64,000 nucleotides of DNA from Hymenobacter negativus (GTDB lineage Bacteria > Bacteroidota > Bacteroidia > Cytophagales > Hymenobacteraceae), in contig NZ_JAGETZ010000003.1 of the NCBI RefSeq assembly GCF_017571495.1, positions 124,001-188,000 on the forward strand, given 5' to 3'. Position numbers and translations under genes: made by a program. Shown in pieces: positions 61,483 to 64,000 of this stretch; within the stretch, counting starts at the first letter, position 1, and each line of letters starts with the position of its first letter. The notes beneath the pieces are model-generated. The model saw nothing but the letters and a program-made list of their open reading frames with translations, ran no database searches and was not told the DNA's origin.

Positions 61483-62802
61483 CTACACGGCATCCGATAA
61501 ACTGGTGAAGGTGAAATCGCGGATTTTGAGCGGTGGCACCAGGCTGCCGTTCAGGCGCACCGGTTTCCCCAGCGCCTCTAAGTTATTGAGCATGATGACG
61601 GGACTCTCATTGAACCGGAAGTTTTTGATGGGAAATTTGATGGCCCCGTTTTCAATGTAGAACGTGCCGTCGCGGGTCAGGCCGGTGTAGAGCAGCGTTT
61701 GCGGGTCGACGGCGCGGATGTAGTAGAGGCGCGTGACCAGGATGCCTTTGGCAGTACCCTTAATGAGCTCGGCCGTGCTTTGGGTGCCGCCGGCCATAAT
61801 CCAGCCGCTGGGTGGTGGGATGTCGGGCGCGCCGGATTTCTGCGCCCAGAAGCGGGAGGTGTAGAGGTTTTTTACCACGCCTTTTTCAATCCAGGTCGTT
61901 TTTTGCTGCGGGCGGCCGTCGCTGGCGAAGGTGAGGTCGGGCACGTCGGGGTGGGTGGGGTCGGAGTAGATGGTCACTCGCTCATCAAATACTTTTTCGC
62001 CCTTCTTATTGCCACCGCCCTTTTTGCTCAGGAAGCTGCGGCCTTCGTCGGCGTTGCGCACATCCATCGCGCCCATCATGTTGTTGAGCAAGTCGACGGC
62101 CGCAGCTGGTTCCAGAATCACGGTGTATTTGCCTGGTTCAATGGCCTTGGCGCCCACCGACGAGGCCGCTTTATCGGCTGCCACCCGCGTTAGCCGGGCC
62201 GCGTCGAACTTCGCTAAATTGGTATAATTCGCAATGGCGTAGCCCGAGCCAGTCCCATCCGCAGTGCGAACGGTGATGGAAAAATCGACGCTGCTCACCT
62301 GCTGGTAGGCTTCCAGCCCCTTGGAGTTGCGCTTAGCCACAAAGCCGGCTGAGTCATTGAAAAACCCTGCTGAGCTGAGCTTCTTCTGCTCGCACAACGC
62401 CATGCTGGCCCCAATCTGCTCGGCCCGATAATCCGGCGTAATGGCCGCCGTGTGCGCTGCAAACGAGCCCGGCGATGCCAGATAGGTCTGCGGCCCCAGC
62501 AGCGATACGTACTCCGGGCTTTCGGGCGCGAGCTTGGCAATTTCCTCAGCCCGCTGCACGCAGCGGCGCAAACTGGCATCGTCAAACTCGTTGCAAGTAG
62601 CTAAGCCACTGCGCTTGCCAAAGCGCGCCTGCACTGCAAGCGACACATTCTCCGCCGCCCCGGCCGTGCTGATGGAGTTGCGGGCCGAGCGCACGTTGCC
62701 GCCGATGTTGCCGTTGAGCGTGGCGTCGCACTCATCGGCCGTGCTGAAGCCGAGCACTTTCTTGAGGATGGTTTGGGCTTCGTCTTTGGTGAGAATGGCC
62801 AT
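61483..62802 (-). CDS. tldE: TldE/PmbA-family protein, pair 3
   Basis: A 439-residue TldE paralogue, very close to the one at 58323 (same MAILTKDEAQTILKKVL start and EEIAKLAPESPEYVSLLGPQTYL block). The MDVRNADEGRSFLSKKGGG segment is shared with the others. It lacks HExxxH and a signal peptide. The TldD partner begins beyond the window. Confidence 0.88.
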   Translation of the reverse strand: MAILTKDEAQTILKKVLGFSTADECDATLNGNIGGNVRSARNSISTAGAAENVSLAVQARFGKRSGLATCNEFDDASLRRCVQRAEEIAKLAPESPEYVSLLGPQTYLASPGSFAAHTAAITPDYRAEQIGASMALCEQKKLSSAGFFNDSAGFVAKRNSKGLEAYQQVSSVDFSITVRTADGTGSGYAIANYTNLAKFDAARLTRVAADKAASSVGAKAIEPGKYTVILEPAAAVDLLNNMMGAMDVRNADEGRSFLSKKGGGNKKGEKVFDERVTIYSDPTHPDVPDLTFASDGRPQQKTTWIEKGVVKNLYTSRFWAQKSGAPDIPPPSGWIMAGGTQSTAELIKGTAKGILVTRLYYIRAVDPQTLLYTGLTRDGTFYIENGAIKFPIKNFRFNESPVIMLNNLEALGKPVRLNGSLVPPLKIRDFTFTSLSDAV

Positions 62803-62808
62803 TTTTTC

Positions 62809-62925
62809 AAATGTGAAAATGGGAGAAATGTGAGAGCGGAGAAAAGTGGGGGAATGAGGGATAGATTAACTGGTTAAATAGCCTATTCCTACATTCCTCA
62901 CATCTCTCTCATTTTCCACATTCAA
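62809..62925. repeat. Imperfect inverted repeat (family E)
   Basis: Purine-rich left part (aaatgtgaaaatgggagaaatgtgag, about 62809-62865) and pyrimidine-rich right part (ctacattcctcacatctctctcattttccac, about 62885-62925) are imperfect inverse copies. It fills the gap between the TldE 3 start and the TldD 3 stop. Confidence 0.55.
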
Positions 62926-64000
62926 TTAAATCTTGCGAGCCGTGTTAATTACGTTCACGCCATTAAAGCGCGTGGTGCTAGAGCCGTGACTTACTGCTGA
63001 AACCTGGCTGGGCTGGCCCTTGCCATCAAAGAAAGAGCCGAACAGCCGGTAATCGGATTCGTCGCAAATCGCGGCGCAGCTGTTCCAGAATTCCTGGGTA
63101 TTAGCTTGGTAAGCTACGTCCTCAATCATGCCCGCAATCTGACCTTTCTCTATGGCGTAGAATACCTGCCCGCCGAATTGGAAATTATAGCGCTGCTGGT
63201 CGATGGAATAGGAGCCGCGCCCGGCAATGTAAATTCCCTTCTCGACGTTCTTAATCAGCTCATCCACACTCAGCTTGGCTTTGCCCGGTTGCAGGCTCAC
63301 GTTGGGCATGCGCTGGAACTGCACCGAATCCCAGGAATCGGCGTAGCAGCAGCCATCCGATTCGGTTTGGCCGACGATGTGCGCCTGGTCGCGGATTTTC
63401 TCATAGTTAACCAGCATGCCGTCCTTGATAAGGTCCCAACGCTTGGTTTTCACCCCTTCATCGTCGTAGCCGACTGCACCAAGCGAGCCAGGTTGCAGCT
63501 TGTCGGCCACGATGTTGACCAGTTTCGAACCATAAGGAATTTTCTTCTCCTTCCATTCCAGGGTGGCGAAGCTGGTGCCGGCATAGTTAGCCTCGTAGCC
63601 CAGCACGCGGTCTAGCTCCAGCGGGTGGCCGATGCTTTCGTGGATGGTCAGGCCCAGGTGGTTGGGGTCGAGCACGAGGTCGTATTTGCCAGCCGTCACA
63701 GACTTGGCGGTCAGCTTTTCCCTGGCTTGTTTGGCGGCCAGGGCGGCGTCTTCCAGCATATCATAGGAGTTGCGGTAGCCGATGAGGCCGGTGCCGCCGG
63801 CCCCGGCAATCTTGTCGGAGGCCTGGGGCGTAAGGTACTCGTAGCCCAGGCCCATGGGGGCGCTCAGCGCATCGCGGGTGCGGAATTTGCCGCTGGCCCG
63901 GTCGATGGCCGTGACCGAAAACGTGGGCCAAATGCGGTGCACGTCCTGGTCGATGTAGGAGCCGTCGGTGCTGGCAAAATACTTCTGCTCATTGATTTGG
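62926..64000 (-). CDS. tldD: TldD-family metalloprotease, pair 3 (N-terminus beyond window)
   Basis: The C-terminal ~357 residues of a third TldD paralogue; the gene runs off the window at 64000. The frame continues upstream of the first internal GTG at 63942 (reading FASTDGSYIDQDVHRIWPTF), so that codon is not the start. HExxxH is present as IHESIGHPLELDR, with the Cys-rich block NSCAAICDESDYR and the ending NTARKI. By comparison with pairs 1 and 2 a Tat signal is expected beyond the window. Confidence 0.9.
   Translation of the reverse strand, partial: QINEQKYFASTDGSYIDQDVHRIWPTFSVTAIDRASGKFRTRDALSAPMGLGYEYLTPQASDKIAGAGGTGLIGYRNSYDMLEDAALAAKQAREKLTAKSVTAGKYDLVLDPNHLGLTIHESIGHPLELDRVLGYEANYAGTSFATLEWKEKKIPYGSKLVNIVADKLQPGSLGAVGYDDEGVKTKRWDLIKDGMLVNYEKIRDQAHIVGQTESDGCCYADSWDSVQFQRMPNVSLQPGKAKLSVDELIKNVEKGIYIAGRGSYSIDQQRYNFQFGGQVFYAIEKGQIAGMIEDVAYQANTQEFWNSCAAICDESDYRLFGSFFDGKGQPSQVSAVSHGSSTTRFNGVNVINTARKI

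Noticed and set aside
1..64000. tRNA, rRNA, CRISPR, prophage or transposase genes
   Set aside because: No tRNA-like GTTCRA arms in cloverleaf context, no spaced identical repeats, and no phage, integrase or transposase motifs were seen.

Overview
The window looks like chromosomal DNA of a Bacteroidetes bacterium, most likely Hymenobacter or a close relative. The evidence is: a GC-rich coding bias; three large secreted proteins ending in type IX secretion (T9SS) sorting domains; a SusC/SusD outer-membrane pair; MotA/ExbD-like and OmpA-like envelope proteins; almost no Shine-Dalgarno signals; and the Bacteroidetes -7 promoter word TAnnTTTG directly before several start codons. I see no rRNA, tRNA, CRISPR array, integrase or transposase gene.

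Layout. 0-11 kb: a diadenylate-cyclase-like (DAC) protein, a secreted PIG-L deacetylase with a low-GC mosaic segment, aspartate kinase, a PAP2 phosphatase, a GDPD lipoprotein, a CocE/NonD hydrolase and a DUF2911 protein. 11.4-18 kb: a patchy, partly AT-rich accessory stretch with an orphan ExbD-like protein lacking the usual membrane aspartate, an ABC transporter remnant, a near-perfect inverted repeat, a 41-residue membrane peptide, an ABC-F ATPase, a WGR-DUF4240 gene between two copies of a ~138-bp repeat, and a 21-bp minisatellite. 18-22 kb: small secreted proteins, a pectin pair (rhamnogalacturonan acetylesterase and pectinesterase) and a manganese catalase. 22.6-33 kb: a 1375-residue T9SS adhesin-like protein and a tesA/ybbA/ybbP-type locus split by an OmpA-like gene. 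33.5-45.6 kb: a GH5 cellulase with CBM6, a lipoprotein protease, an SGNH lipoprotein, MurI, a T9SS protein and a SusC/SusD pair. 45.6-54.2 kb: a six-gene operon of the DUF4159-MoxR-DUF58-BatA-DUF4175 type. 54.4-64 kb: an outer-membrane barrel and three tandem TldD/TldE pairs, the last cut by the window end.

The gaps between genes hold many inverted-repeat elements of several sequence families. They sit within a few bases of stop codons and in places supply the stop codon itself; one family keeps its hairpin through paired base changes. The points I find most worth following are these elements, the triple TldD/TldE array (TldD with Tat signals, TldE without any), the repeat-flanked WGR-DUF4240 gene, the 21-bp minisatellite and the orphan ExbD-like protein. 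I did not find a gene cluster that I can defend as a wholly new system.
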